From: Hyphomicrobiaceae bacterium
Lineage (GTDB): Bacteria > Pseudomonadota > Alphaproteobacteria > Rhizobiales > Hyphomicrobiaceae
Length of the DNA stretch: 64,000 nucleotides
NCBI GenBank assembly: GCA_002919265.1
Contig: PKEY01000070.1
Coordinates: forward strand, 23,105-87,104
Direction of reading: 5' to 3'
Below are positions 42,045-52,647 of this stretch, piece after piece. The notes under the pieces were generated by a model. That model ran no database searches. It had not been told where the DNA came from and worked only from the letters and a program-made list of their open reading frames with translations. Every line of letters begins with the position of its first letter. Position 1 is the stretch's first letter. Made by a program: the position numbers and the translations under genes.

Positions 42045-43155
42045 GCCGAGCGCTGAGCGCGATGCCCGCTTCATGGACATTGCGTTGGCTCTTGCTCGCC
42101 GCAATCTCGGGGCGACGGCACCCAATCCATCTGTCGGCGCCGTGATCGTCGACGAAGCCTCCGGCGAGGTGATCGCGCGCGGCTGGACTCAATCAGGCGG
42201 ACGTCCGCATGCGGAAACCGAAGCGCTACGACGCGCTGGCCCACGCGCTCGCGGCGCGACCATGTACGTGACACTTGAGCCATGCTCCCACCACGGAGGA
42301 ACGCCGCCGTGCGCTGACGCCCTCATCGAGGCCGGGATTGCGCGCGTTGTGGTCGGCATTGAAGATCCGGACGCTCGTGTGGCCGGCCGCGGCATCGAGC
42401 GCCTTCGGGCCGCCGGGATCTCGGTCACCCGGGGCGTGCGTAGTGCCGAAGCGGATTGGGTTACGCGTGGCCATATCCTTCGCGTCAGCGAACGGCGCCC
42501 TTTCATCCAGCTCAAACTGGCGCTGGATGCGAGCGGAAACGTGCCCCGGGGATCGGATGGCAAGCCGGTTTGGGTCACCGGCCCCGACGCGCGGGCCCGC
42601 GGCCACCTTCTGAGGGCCATGAGCGACGCCATTCTGGTTGGCCGAAGCACCGTCGCCGATGACGACCCGGAGCTCACCTGCCGTCTCCCAGGCCTTTATG
42701 AAAGGTCTCCCACGCGCGTGGTGCTGGCCCGCAGGTTGGACATCAGCCTCGAATGCAAGCTCGTCCGTACCGCGCGCAGCGTCCCGGTCATAGTTTTTTG
42801 CGGCCCGGAAGCACCGGACGAGCAGCGGGCAGCGCTCACGGAGCGCGGTTGCGAGGTGGTCCCCGTAAGAGAAGTGGATGGGGCCCTTTGGCTCCCGGCT
42901 GTGACGGAAGCGCTCGCCGCCCGCAACATCACGCGGCTTCTCGTCGAAGGCGGCCCTGCGGTATGGCGCTCGTTCGCGCGAGTCGGCTTCGTTGATGAAG
43001 TTGTGGTCTTCCAGGCCCGCGGACCTGGCGGTGCAAAGCTAACCAGCCTCGATCCGCCCATTGCATTTCTACCTGGCATCGACCTAATGCTGACAATGCA
43101 CCGCAAGGTCGGCAGCGATGATATGATGGTCTTCCGACGCAGCCGACCGGAGTGA
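42022..43155 (+). CDS. ribD: bifunctional diaminohydroxyphosphoribosylaminopyrimidine deaminase/reductase
   Basis: [38 protein letters not shown]; reductase domain. Confidence 0.95.
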   Translation: MAKVKPNEPSAERDARFMDIALALARRNLGATAPNPSVGAVIVDEASGEVIARGWTQSGGRPHAETEALRRAGPRARGATMYVTLEPCSHHGGTPPCADALIEAGIARVVVGIEDPDARVAGRGIERLRAAGISVTRGVRSAEADWVTRGHILRVSERRPFIQLKLALDASGNVPRGSDGKPVWVTGPDARARGHLLRAMSDAILVGRSTVADDDPELTCRLPGLYERSPTRVVLARRLDISLECKLVRTARSVPVIVFCGPEAPDEQRAALTERGCEVVPVREVDGALWLPAVTEALAARNITRLLVEGGPAVWRSFARVGFVDEVVVFQARGPGGAKLTSLDPPIAFLPGIDLMLTMHRKVGSDDMMVFRRSRPE

Positions 43156-43211
43156 GCAAGCGGTCAGGCCCGGGCCTCCGCCATTATCAGCCAGCCAAAG
43201 ACGCGAGCATC

Positions 43212-43805
43212 ATGTTCACAGGCATCATTACTGACATCGGCGAGGTCGTCGCACGCGACGGCGGACGGTTTTCCATCCGCTCCTCTTACGCGGCGGATAC
43301 CATCGAGCTGGGGGCCTCCATTGCCTGCGATGGCTGCTGCCTCACCGTGACGGCCGTCGAACCTGCTGGCAACGGCAGCATTTTCAGCGTGGACACCTCC
43401 AACGAAACGCGCTCGAAAACGACTATCGAAAGCTGGCAGCCCGGGCGGCGCATCAATCTTGAGCGCTCTCTATCGGTCGGAGACGAGCTTGGCGGTCACA
43501 TCGTAACAGGCCATGTCGACGGGGTTGCCCGTATCGTCGATGTTAAGACCGATGGGGAGTCCCGCCGCTTTACCTTGGAAGCCCCAGAGCATCTGGCGCT
43601 TTACATCGCGCCCAAGGGATCTGTGGCGCTCGACGGAACGTCGCTGACGGTCAATGAAGTCGCAGGCAGCCGTTTCGGCGTAAACCTCATCCCACATACC
43701 TTGACGGTGACGACCTGGGGAGCCAAAACGGCGGGCCATCTCGTCAATCTGGAAGTCGATCTTTTTGCGCGTTATGTGGCGCGCCTGCTGGAGTTTCGCC
43801 GGTGA
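43212..43805 (+). CDS. ribE: riboflavin synthase alpha chain
   Basis: MFTGIITDIGEV, GCCLTVTAVE, GHIVTGHVDG. Confidence 0.96.
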   Translation: MFTGIITDIGEVVARDGGRFSIRSSYAADTIELGASIACDGCCLTVTAVEPAGNGSIFSVDTSNETRSKTTIESWQPGRRINLERSLSVGDELGGHIVTGHVDGVARIVDVKTDGESRRFTLEAPEHLALYIAPKGSVALDGTSLTVNEVAGSRFGVNLIPHTLTVTTWGAKTAGHLVNLEVDLFARYVARLLEFRR

Positions 43806-44959
43806 GCAAGTCCCTCAACACAGCCGTTTACTCTGAGGGGCAAGGCGTCCTCTCATCCACGCCGGAGCTCCTCGAGGATCTCCGGAACGGCCGCATGGTC
43901 ATTCTAGTCGATGCAGAGGACCGCGAAAACGAGGGCGACCTCGTTATCCCGGCTCAGATGGCGACGCCTGACGCCATCAACTTCATGGCCAAATATGGCC
44001 GCGGCCTCATCTGCCTGGCGCTTACAAAAGCCCGCGCCGAGCAGCTTCGCCTGGAGTCCATGGTGCGCGCCAACGCCTCGCGCACCGGCACCGCATTCAC
44101 AGTTTCCATTGAAGCCCGCGAGGGGATCACGACCGGCATTTCCGCGCACGATCGCGCGCGCACCATTGCGACGGCCATCGATCCGACAAAGGACCATAAC
44201 GACATTGTCTCGCCAGGCCACGTGTTCCCGCTGATCGCGCGGGAAGGTGGCGTGCTCGTCCGCGCTGGACATACCGAGGCTTCGGTGGATCTCGCGCGGC
44301 TGGCCGGGCTCTATCCCGCGGCCGTGATCTGCGAGATCATGAATGAGGACGGCACCATGGCGCGGATGCCGGATTTGATCGCATTCGCCCAGCGCCACGG
44401 CCTCAAGATTGGCACGATCGAAGATCTGATCGCTTTCCGCCTCCGCAACGATCGCATCGTGAAGCCGGTGGCCCGAAAGCAGGTGGAGAGCGCATTCGGC
44501 GGTACGTTCGACCTTTATGTCTATGAGACCACCGTCGAGCCGGTCGAGCATTTGGCTCTGGTAAAGGGCGATCTGTCGAAGCCGGGCCCGGTGCTGGTGC
44601 GTGTCCACGCCGTCAACATGCTGTCTGACTTGCTGGGCATCGGCGGGAGCGCGGAGTGCGCAGGTAACTCGCTCATCGCGCAGTCCATGAAGGCCATCGC
44701 GGAAGAAGGGCGCGGGGTGCTCGTGCTCATCCGCGATTTGAGGCCCAAATCCGTCTCGACCTGGATCAGTGATCAGTCGGCTTTGGCCCCGAACAAGGAA
44801 GGCCAGGAACGCCGTCTCGTCGAGATTGGCGTTGGATCGCAGATTTTGCGCGACCTTGGGGTTCGCGAAATGGTGTTGCTCACGAACTCACCGGCGTCCG
44901 TCTACGTCGGGCTTGAGGGCTACGGGTTAAAGATCGTCGAGCAACGCAAAATCGGCTGA
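43802..44959 (+). CDS. ribB: 3,4-dihydroxy-2-butanone-4-phosphate synthase fused to a degenerate GTP cyclohydrolase II domain (RibBA/RibBX type)
   Basis: DHBPS motifs VDAEDRENEGDLVIPAQMATPDAINFMAKYGRGLICLALT, GHTEASVDLARLAG; C-terminal domain lacks the GCHII zinc-Cys motif. Confidence 0.93.
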   Translation: MSKSLNTAVYSEGQGVLSSTPELLEDLRNGRMVILVDAEDRENEGDLVIPAQMATPDAINFMAKYGRGLICLALTKARAEQLRLESMVRANASRTGTAFTVSIEAREGITTGISAHDRARTIATAIDPTKDHNDIVSPGHVFPLIAREGGVLVRAGHTEASVDLARLAGLYPAAVICEIMNEDGTMARMPDLIAFAQRHGLKIGTIEDLIAFRLRNDRIVKPVARKQVESAFGGTFDLYVYETTVEPVEHLALVKGDLSKPGPVLVRVHAVNMLSDLLGIGGSAECAGNSLIAQSMKAIAEEGRGVLVLIRDLRPKSVSTWISDQSALAPNKEGQERRLVEIGVGSQILRDLGVREMVLLTNSPASVYVGLEGYGLKIVEQRKIG

Positions 44960-44966
44960 AAAAGAT

Positions 44967-45491
44967 ATGGTCGGACGGGGTTCACGAACATCGGCCTCCA
45001 CGGCAGGCACGGCCGCCGCGGGCAGAATTCGCCACCGCATCCTCATCATCGAGGGGCGGTTCTACGATCACATTTGCGACGCGCTACTCCAGGGCGCGAC
45101 CGCCGAGCTCGAGGCCGCGGGGGCTGCCTATGACGTCGTGACCGTCCCGGGTGCACTCGAGATTCCACAGGTGCTTTCGCTGGCTGTCAGCGCCGGCCTC
45201 ATTCCGGCAACGGCACCAACGGCTTGGTATAGCGGGGCCATTGCTTTGGGCTGTGTCATTCGCGGCGAGACCTCGCATTATGACATCGTCTGCAATAACG
45301 CGAACCACTGGCTGATGGACGTGGCCACCCGCCACAGCATCCCCGTGGGGAATGGCATTCTGACCGTCGATACCGAAGAGCAGGCGTTGGCGCGTGCCCA
45401 AGGTGGCCGGGAAGGCAAGGGTGGTGACGCAGCGAGAGCGTGCTTACGGCTCATCGAGGTAGCCCGTCAGTTTCAAGGCCAAAGCTCATGA
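44967..45491 (+). CDS. ribH: 6,7-dimethyl-8-ribityllumazine synthase
   Basis: VPGALEIPQVL, ALGCVIRGETSHYDIVCNN, IPVGNGILTVDTEEQALARA. Confidence 0.95.
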   Translation: MVGRGSRTSASTAGTAAAGRIRHRILIIEGRFYDHICDALLQGATAELEAAGAAYDVVTVPGALEIPQVLSLAVSAGLIPATAPTAWYSGAIALGCVIRGETSHYDIVCNNANHWLMDVATRHSIPVGNGILTVDTEEQALARAQGGREGKGGDAARACLRLIEVARQFQGQSS

Positions 45492-45982
45492 AATCTGGAC
45501 AGAAGACAGCGCGGCGGAACGCACGCAGTGCGTCCCGCATTGCCGCCGTGCAGGGCCTGTACCAGATGGACCTGGCCCAGACCGACCTCAACGACGTTAT
45601 CGATGAGTTTCAGAACATCCGCTTCCTGCAGGCAGAAGCGGACGATGCCATTCTGGGCGCCGACTCGACCTTCTTTGCAGAGCTGCTACGGGGTGTCGTA
45701 CGGCGTCAGCGGGACATCGACCCGATGATTGACCGGCAGCTTGCGGCTGGGTGGAACCTCAGCCGCGTCGACTCCATTCTGCGGGCCATTTTGCGTGCAG
45801 GCACCTATGAACTCCTTGAACGGCTGGACGTGCCGGCCAAGGTGGTCATCAATGAGTATATCGACATCGCGCACGCGTTCTTTTCCGATGACGAACCGAA
45901 GGTGGTGAACGGCGTCCTCGACAAGATCGCGCGGCGATTGCGGCCCAACGAGATGGAGAAGGCCCGCAAAACCACCAGCTAG
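45488..45982 (+). CDS. nusB: transcription antitermination factor NusB
   Basis: ARSASRIAAVQGLYQMDLAQTDLNDVIDEF; VVINEYIDIAHAFFSDDEPKVVNGVLDKIARRLR. Confidence 0.95.
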   Translation: MKSGQKTARRNARSASRIAAVQGLYQMDLAQTDLNDVIDEFQNIRFLQAEADDAILGADSTFFAELLRGVVRRQRDIDPMIDRQLAAGWNLSRVDSILRAILRAGTYELLERLDVPAKVVINEYIDIAHAFFSDDEPKVVNGVLDKIARRLRPNEMEKARKTTS

Positions 45983-45992
45983 GGCTGCTTCC

Positions 45993-46997
45993 ATGGATGA
46001 GGACGACAAGCTCGCGGGCGAAGACAGTCTGATCCAAACCTACTTCGCGCCGCTCACATCCGCTTTCTCTGGCGCCTACGGCCTGAAGGAGGACTGTGCC
46101 GCCCTGACGCCGGAGCCAGGCCACGACCTCGTCCTCACCACTGACGCAATTTCTGAAGGCATCCATTTCCGTCCGGGCGATGCCCCAGAGGACATTGCCT
46201 GGAGATCCGTGGCTGTGAATGTTTCCGATCTCGCCGCTAAGGGTGCGCGCCCTATCGGCTATTTGCTGTCACTCGCTTTTCCCGAACTGCCGGATCGAGA
46301 CTGGCTTAAGCGCTTCACCAATGGATTACGCGAAGCCCAGGACCAATTCGGCATTGTTCTGATGGGAGGCGATACGGATCGCCGCCCAGGCTCCCCTCTC
46401 TCAGCCACGGTCATGGCTGTCGGAAGCGTTCCCCAAGGTTGCATGATCCGCCGCGGCACGGCTCGACCCGGCGATCTCATTTATGTCTCGGGGACGTTAG
46501 GCGACGCCGCGATCGGTCTGCGCGTGAGCGCCAGCGCTCCGGTGACCGGCTTGGCAGACGATGATCGGGCCTTCCTGGAAAAACGCTATCTTCGGCCCCA
46601 GCCCCGTGTCGCCTTGCGCGACGCGCTATTGGCTCATGCCCGGGCCGCGATGGATATCTCGGACGGGCTTGCCAAAGACCTTGGCCGGCTTTGCAACGCT
46701 TCCCAGCTCGGGGCGGAGATTCTTTCGGCCAGCCTGCCGCTTTCCGATCCGGCCCGACGCGCGATAGAGTTGCATCCAGAACTTGCGAATTTGCCGCTGG
46801 CTGGCGGTGATGATTACGAAATCCTTGCGGCGATAGCGCCCGGTCAGGCCAGCGCTTTCGAGGCAGCCGCCCAATCCGTCAGCATTCCCGTAACGCGAAT
46901 TGGCATCCTTCGACCGGAACCCGGCGTCCGTATTTTCGATGCGGACGGGAAACTCATCTCACTACGCCAATCCGGCTACGATCATTTCGGATTGTGA
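45993..46997 (+). CDS. thiL: thiamine-phosphate kinase
   Basis: EDCAALTPEPGHDLVLTTDAISEGIHF, WRSVAVNVSDLAAKGARP, MDISDGLAKDLGRL. Confidence 0.95.
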   Translation: MDEDDKLAGEDSLIQTYFAPLTSAFSGAYGLKEDCAALTPEPGHDLVLTTDAISEGIHFRPGDAPEDIAWRSVAVNVSDLAAKGARPIGYLLSLAFPELPDRDWLKRFTNGLREAQDQFGIVLMGGDTDRRPGSPLSATVMAVGSVPQGCMIRRGTARPGDLIYVSGTLGDAAIGLRVSASAPVTGLADDDRAFLEKRYLRPQPRVALRDALLAHARAAMDISDGLAKDLGRLCNASQLGAEILSASLPLSDPARRAIELHPELANLPLAGGDDYEILAAIAPGQASAFEAAAQSVSIPVTRIGILRPEPGVRIFDADGKLISLRQSGYDHFGL

Positions 46998-47223
46998 TTT
47001 TCACGCCACAGTCGCAAGCGGCCCCCCCCCAGCGTGGCGTCACCGCGCCGCATACTTAGCACTTTTCCCGCCAAATCTCGTCTTGTGTTCAGGTTGCAAC
47101 CCCAGTGCAGTTTTGGCATGGTCCGCTCGCGCGAATCCGCACGCACTCTAGTCTCAAGGGGGGAGCCATTCGGCGAAGGCCTCAGCCTCGCCGGTGTTGC
47201 CGCGAACCAAAGGAAGCACTCTC

Positions 47224-49395
47224 ATGACTCTAGCGCTTTGGGTGATCATCGCCGCAGGGCTGATTTCGATCATCTACGCCATCTTCACGATCCAGTCGGT
47301 CATGAAGGCCGACCCGGGTAACCAGAAAATGCAGGAAATTGCCGGTGCCATCCGGGAAGGCGCAAGCGCCTACCTCAACCGGCAATACACAACGATCGGT
47401 CTCGTCGGAGCCGCAATCTTCGTTCTCGCTCTCATCCTGTTGGGCGTCTGGACCGCGGTCGGCTTTGCCATCGGCGCTATTCTTTCGGGCGCTGCCGGCT
47501 ACATCGGCATGAACGTTTCGGTCCGCGCCAACGTACGGACAGCGCAGGCCGCCACAATGTCCCTGGCCAGCGGCCTCGACATCGCCTTCAAGGCGGGCGC
47601 CGTGACGGGCATGCTGGTGGCGGGCCTCGCGCTGCTCGGCGTGGCCGTATACTACACCTTCCTGGTGGTGGGGCTTGGCTTCAACACCGCAGATCGGGTG
47701 GTGGTCGACTCTCTTGTCGCCCTGGGCTTCGGTGCCTCGCTGATCTCGATCTTCGCCCGTCTCGGCGGCGGCATCTTCACCAAGGGCGCTGACGTGGGTG
47801 GCGACCTGGTCGGTAAGGTAGAAGCTGGTATTCCCGAGGACGATCCTCGCAACCCCGCGACGATCGCAGACAACGTGGGCGACAACGTCGGTGACTGCGC
47901 CGGTATGGCGGCCGACCTGTTCGAGACCTACGCCGTGACCGTGGTCGCGACGATGGTTCTGGCGGCCATCTTCTTCCTCGGCCAGCCGAACCTTGAGCCG
48001 CTGATGATTTATCCGCTGGCCGTGGGCGCGGCCTGCCTCATCACCTCGATCATCGGCACGTTCTTCGTGAAGCTCGGCGCCAACAACTCAATCATGGGCG
48101 CCCTTTATCGTGGCTTCATCGCTTCGGCCGTTCTGTCCGTTGCGGGCTTGTTCGTTGCGACTCAGTATGTGCTCGGCACGTGGGGTGAAGTCGGCACGGC
48201 CTCGGGGCAGGTTATCACAGGTACGGACCTGTTCATCTGCGGCCTCGTTGGCCTCGCTGTGACGGGCCTTATCGTCTGGATCACCGAGTACTATACCGGC
48301 GTCGGCTATCGTCCGGTGCGGTCCATCGCCCAGGCGTCCATCACGGGTCACGGCACCAACGTGATCCAGGGTCTCGCCGTTTCGCTCGAGGCCTGCGCGC
48401 TACCGACGCTTGTCATCGTCGCCGGCATCATCATCACCTACAATCTCGCTGGCCTGTTCGGCACCGCCGTTGCCACGACGACGATGCTCGGTCTGGCGGG
48501 CATGGTTGTCGCGCTCGACGCTTTCGGTCCGGTGACGGACAATGCGGGCGGTATCGCCGAAATGTCCGGTCTGCCGAAGGAAGTGCGTCGATCGACCGAC
48601 GCGCTCGACGCGGTCGGCAATACGACGAAGGCCGTCACGAAGGGGTACGCCATTGGTTCGGCCGGCCTCGGTGCGCTGGTGTTGTTCGCAGCTTACAGCT
48701 ACGACCTCCAGTACTTCATCTCGGAGGCCAACAAGACCGGCGCGTCGGCCTTCCAGTACTTCCAGGGTGTGCAGCCTGATTTCCAGCTGTCCAACCCCTA
48801 CGTCGTGGTCGGTCTGCTGATCGGCGGTCTCATCCCCTTCCTGTTTGGCGGCATTGCCATGACCGCAGTCGGTCGTGCGGGCGGCGCCATCGTGCTGGAG
48901 GTTCGCCGTCAGTTCCGCGAAAAGCCCGGCATCATGAAGGGCACGGATCGGCCCGACTACGCGGCCGCCGTCGACCTGCTGACACGGGCGGCGATCAAGG
49001 AGATGATCATTCCGTCGCTGCTGCCGGTGCTTTCGCCGATCGTCCTTTATCTCGTCATCTACTTCGTGGCGGGCGGCGGTGCTGAGGGCAAGAGCGCAGC
49101 GTTCTCTGCCGTCGGCGCCATGCTGCTGGGCGTCATCGTCACCGGGCTGTTCGTGGCCATCTCGATGACCTCCGGTGGTGGTGCATGGGACAACGCCAAG
49201 AAGTCCTTCGAGGATGGCTTCATCGACAAAGACGGCGTGAAGCACGTCAAGGGTTCCGAGGCTCACAAGGCTTCGGTGACCGGTGACACGGTCGGCGATC
49301 CCTACAAGGACACGGCTGGTCCGGCGGTGAACCCGCTCATCAAGATCACCAATATCGTGGCGTTGCTGTTGCTCGCGGTGCTCGCGCACCTCTAA
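47224..49395 (+). CDS. hppA: membrane-bound proton-translocating pyrophosphatase, K+-independent type
   Basis: [60 protein letters not shown] motif. Confidence 0.97.
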   Translation: MTLALWVIIAAGLISIIYAIFTIQSVMKADPGNQKMQEIAGAIREGASAYLNRQYTTIGLVGAAIFVLALILLGVWTAVGFAIGAILSGAAGYIGMNVSVRANVRTAQAATMSLASGLDIAFKAGAVTGMLVAGLALLGVAVYYTFLVVGLGFNTADRVVVDSLVALGFGASLISIFARLGGGIFTKGADVGGDLVGKVEAGIPEDDPRNPATIADNVGDNVGDCAGMAADLFETYAVTVVATMVLAAIFFLGQPNLEPLMIYPLAVGAACLITSIIGTFFVKLGANNSIMGALYRGFIASAVLSVAGLFVATQYVLGTWGEVGTASGQVITGTDLFICGLVGLAVTGLIVWITEYYTGVGYRPVRSIAQASITGHGTNVIQGLAVSLEACALPTLVIVAGIIITYNLAGLFGTAVATTTMLGLAGMVVALDAFGPVTDNAGGIAEMSGLPKEVRRSTDALDAVGNTTKAVTKGYAIGSAGLGALVLFAAYSYDLQYFISEANKTGASAFQYFQGVQPDFQLSNPYVVVGLLIGGLIPFLFGGIAMTAVGRAGGAIVLEVRRQFREKPGIMKGTDRPDYAAAVDLLTRAAIKEMIIPSLLPVLSPIVLYLVIYFVAGGGAEGKSAAFSAVGAMLLGVIVTGLFVAISMTSGGGAWDNAKKSFEDGFIDKDGVKHVKGSEAHKASVTGDTVGDPYKDTAGPAVNPLIKITNIVALLLLAVLAHL

Positions 49396-49417
49396 GAGAC
49401 GCGCCACAGATCAAACG

Positions 49418-49447
49418 GAAAGGCCCCTTCGTGGGGCCTTTTCTTTT
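49418..49447 (+). terminator. intrinsic terminator after hppA
   Basis: aaaggccccttcgtggggccttttctttt. Confidence 0.88.
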
Positions 49448-49583
49448 GCTTTCGGCAGGATGCCGAGGGCATGAAATCGACCACGCTCAGGGCCGACACG
49501 CAGAGCATATTGCGTGTCTGGACGCTTGCGCTGGCTCATTCAGCCAACGCAAAACAGCGGGTGCCCTGAAGGGCCTCAGGCCG

Positions 49584-50096
49584 CTACTCGCCGAAGATCG
49601 CGCCGCGCCGGCCAAGGTTGCGGAAGAGCTGTTTCAGCAGGCCTTCATCCTTGGTATTGGCGCTTGGCGTTGTACGGCTGATGAAGTCGAAAATCTTGCC
49701 GTCCTGAAGGCCGTACTCAGCAACGCGCTCCACCATGCCCGTCTGGTTGAAATAGACCGCGACGACGCGGCGGTCGATCTCCTCAGGCTCGAAGAAGGAG
49801 ACCTGCTTGGTAGTGCTGGAGATGTAATAGAAGGCGTCACCCGTCCCGACCGAGCTTGTGGTCGTCGGCGTGCCGAGCATCGCCTGCACTTCTTCCCGGG
49901 TCATGCCCGGTTGGATCTGCTGCAGCTCTGACTGCTGGATATGGTGCCCGTGCTTTGTAATGACCGCGCCGGCACTGCACGCGGCAACGCTCCCCGCCAG
50001 AAGGAGCACACCGGCGAGCTTTGCGCCGCGACGTGCCGCCTCACCAAGACCTATTGGCAAGATCCCCTTCGGCTGGCCATGTTTGCGATTGATCAT
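49584..50096 (-). CDS. bamE: outer membrane protein assembly factor BamE (SmpA/OmlA)
   Basis: Lipobox AGSVAACSAG; QSELQQIQPGMTREEVQAMLGTPTTTSSVG; start at 50096 inferred. Confidence 0.92.
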   Translation of the reverse strand: MINRKHGQPKGILPIGLGEAARRGAKLAGVLLLAGSVAACSAGAVITKHGHHIQQSELQQIQPGMTREEVQAMLGTPTTTSSVGTGDAFYYISSTTKQVSFFEPEEIDRRVVAVYFNQTGMVERVAEYGLQDGKIFDFISRTTPSANTKDEGLLKQLFRNLGRRGAIFGE

Positions 50097-50240
50097 CGCC
50101 GACGCATTCACCCCCCTGTTCGTGGGAATCAGGCTTGCGATTCCGCCTCCACCGCTTAGCTGGTGGCACAACTCATTTCAACGAAGAGCCGCAAGTTATG
50201 CATGGTTCACTGAATACGCGGCCGGAAAGACAGGTACCTA

Positions 50241-50816
50241 ATGCTGACGTGGCTGAGAGCACGTAGCCGGTCAGGCCGAACGGCAGCAGAGCTTTATGGC
50301 TCGATCGTGACGGCCGCTCGCCGGGAAATCTTCTATTCGGAGCTGGGGGTTCCGGACACACCGGATGGCCGCTTCGCTATGCTTGCCCTGCACATGTACC
50401 TCGTCCTCGAGCGCCTACAGGAAGAAGGACCAGAAGGCCAAAAGCTCAGCCGAGCTTTGGTGGAGCGGTTCGTAACCGACATTGACGACTGCATGCGCGA
50501 GCTCGGCGTCGGTGACCTGACCGTCCCGCGCAAGGTCAAGAAGGCAGCCGGCGCGCTTTATGACTGGTCCGCCCAGTTTCGCCAGGCCAAGACAGCTGGG
50601 GGTGAGACGGCGCTCGCCGACGCGGTGAAACGTTGTTTGCTTCCTCCAGAAGCCGATTCCCGCGCACCCAAGGTCCTGGCAACCTATATATGTGAGGAAG
50701 AAAGGCGCTTCCGAGAGCACCCTGCCACGGCTCTACTTGCAGGCAAGATTGCTTTTAGCGCCGTGGATCTAGGACCAGAGTTTACCGATGCCCATCGAGC
50801 GCGATTGGACCCATAG
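50241..50816 (+). CDS. ubiquinol-cytochrome c chaperone (CBP3) family protein
   Basis: AAELYGSIVTAARREIFYSELGVPDTPDGRFAMLALHMYLVLERLQEEG. Confidence 0.92.
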   Translation: MLTWLRARSRSGRTAAELYGSIVTAARREIFYSELGVPDTPDGRFAMLALHMYLVLERLQEEGPEGQKLSRALVERFVTDIDDCMRELGVGDLTVPRKVKKAAGALYDWSAQFRQAKTAGGETALADAVKRCLLPPEADSRAPKVLATYICEEERRFREHPATALLAGKIAFSAVDLGPEFTDAHRARLDP

Positions 50817-51303
50817 CGTCACCGAGATTCCCGAAGAAGGTCTCAGAGTGAAGCGCCAGGCGACACCGGCTGTGCGGGAAGCACTTGCCGCCGAGCTTGA
50901 TCTCATCGCCTGCGAGCGGCTTGAGGTGCGCTATTCGGTCAAACCACTCTCACAGGGCCGCTTCCTCCTGAAGGGCACGCTCGAAGCTAACGTCGTGCAA
51001 ACCTGCGTCGTTTCGCTGGACCCGGTTGAAACCCGCCTCGTCGAGCCGTTCGAGGTGGAATTCTGGCCTGGTTTGGAAGAGACGCCGGAAGTGATCGAGT
51101 TCGACCCGCTCGACACGCGAGAGATCGAGCCCATGGAAGGGAATATTATCCCCGTTGGCCGCATCATCTACGAGCAATTCGCGTCCGCGGTGCCTATCCA
51201 TCCTCGAAAAGAGGGCGCCGTGTTCGAGCCGCCCTCCCCGCGCGAGGCCGACGCACCTGTCAACCCGTTTGCCGTGCTCAAGAACCTGAAGCGGCAGGAA
51301 TAG
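50788..51303 (+). CDS. DUF177 (YceD-like) domain protein
   Basis: LLKGTLEANVVQTCVVSLDPVETRLVEPFEVEFWP; upstream of plsX. Confidence 0.9.
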   Translation: MPIERDWTHSVTEIPEEGLRVKRQATPAVREALAAELDLIACERLEVRYSVKPLSQGRFLLKGTLEANVVQTCVVSLDPVETRLVEPFEVEFWPGLEETPEVIEFDPLDTREIEPMEGNIIPVGRIIYEQFASAVPIHPRKEGAVFEPPSPREADAPVNPFAVLKNLKRQE

Positions 51304-51509
51304 TCCTCGCCTTTCAGAGGCCTAGCCGCCATGAGCCTTATGTGACCCGAATTCGCCAGTGCTGGCTTAAGTGTTGACGACTCGTTAAGAAATTCATTGT
51401 CTACGCGCGCCAAACGAGTATGTTCCTCGCCGTTTGCAGGCGAGCGCATGCAGGCTGACGCACGCGTCCTTCGCCGATTGGAGGGGATCGTTTACCCAGG
51501 CCTATTCGC

Positions 51510-52553
51510 ATGCCCGCTCAGCGGATCATAGCGCTCGACGCCATGGGTGGCGATCATGGACCTGAGGTCGTGATCCCTGGCGCTGACATAGCGCTGGTCC
51601 GACACCCACAGCTTGAGTTTCGTTTCTTTGGAAACGAGGCGCAGATCGCGCCGGTTCTCCAAAGGTTCCCGAAGCTGGCTGCCCGGTCCAAGGTCGTCCA
51701 CACCGATGTCGTTGTAAAATCCGATGACAAGCCCAGCCAGGCGCTGCGCCGTGGTCGCGGATCGAGCATGTGGCTTGCCTTGGAGGCCGTTCAGAAGGGC
51801 GAGGCGGACGTGTGCGTTTCCGCCGGCAACACGGGCGCCCTTATGGCCATGGCAAAGCTCGTGCTCAGACCGATCGCGGACATCGAGCGCCCGGCAATCG
51901 CTGCCCTTTGGCCGACCGTGACCAGCGAATGCATTGTGCTGGACGTCGGTGCGAACATCGGGGCCTCCGCGCGCCAGCTTTGCGAGTATGCTCTCATGGG
52001 CGCGGCCATGTCGCGCGCGCTTTTCCACATTGAAAAACCGAGCGTCGGCCTGCTCAACGTCGGCGTGGAGGAGATCAAGGGCGTCGATGAAGTGCGCCAG
52101 GCTCATGCCTGGCTCAAGGAGATCAAGGATCTCCCGATCGACTATCGCGGCTTCGTCGAGGGCAACCAGATCGGCATGGGGGCCGTCGACGTGGTCGTCG
52201 TCGAAGGCTTTGCCGGCAACATCGCCCTGAAGACGGCGGAAGGCACGGCGCGACAGATCGCCGAGTACATCAAGGCCGCCATGAAGCGGACATGGCTGTC
52301 GCGGATCGGCGCCTTCCTCGCGCAGGGCGGATTCCGCGTCCTCAAGGAGAAAATGGACCCCCGCCGCGCTAACGGCGGCACGTTCCTGGGTCTCAATGGC
52401 ATTGCGATCAAGAGCCACGGGGGCACAGACGCCCTTGGCTTTGCCAGCGCCATAGAACTCGGCTACGACATGGCTGAGAGTGGGCTGCTGGCCAGGCTCA
52501 CTGCTGACCTCATCTCCTTCCACGGCAAGTTGGAAGCAGCGGTCGGGAAGTAG
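51510..52553 (+). CDS. plsX: phosphate acyltransferase PlsX
   Basis: [43 protein letters not shown]. Confidence 0.97.
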   Translation: MPAQRIIALDAMGGDHGPEVVIPGADIALVRHPQLEFRFFGNEAQIAPVLQRFPKLAARSKVVHTDVVVKSDDKPSQALRRGRGSSMWLALEAVQKGEADVCVSAGNTGALMAMAKLVLRPIADIERPAIAALWPTVTSECIVLDVGANIGASARQLCEYALMGAAMSRALFHIEKPSVGLLNVGVEEIKGVDEVRQAHAWLKEIKDLPIDYRGFVEGNQIGMGAVDVVVVEGFAGNIALKTAEGTARQIAEYIKAAMKRTWLSRIGAFLAQGGFRVLKEKMDPRRANGGTFLGLNGIAIKSHGGTDALGFASAIELGYDMAESGLLARLTADLISFHGKLEAAVGK

Positions 52554-52647
52554 CGCGGACGTGGCAGAACCTAGCGACAAAGGTCTGAAATCAAGCCGTG
52601 GTCGATCCCGGACCGGCCAGCAGGCTGCGCGAGCGTAGGGGGAAGTC

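Noticed and set aside
48400-49407. 335-aa minus-strand His/Arg/Asp-rich ORF opposite hppA
   Set aside because: Shadow of a highly conserved pyrophosphatase coding frame
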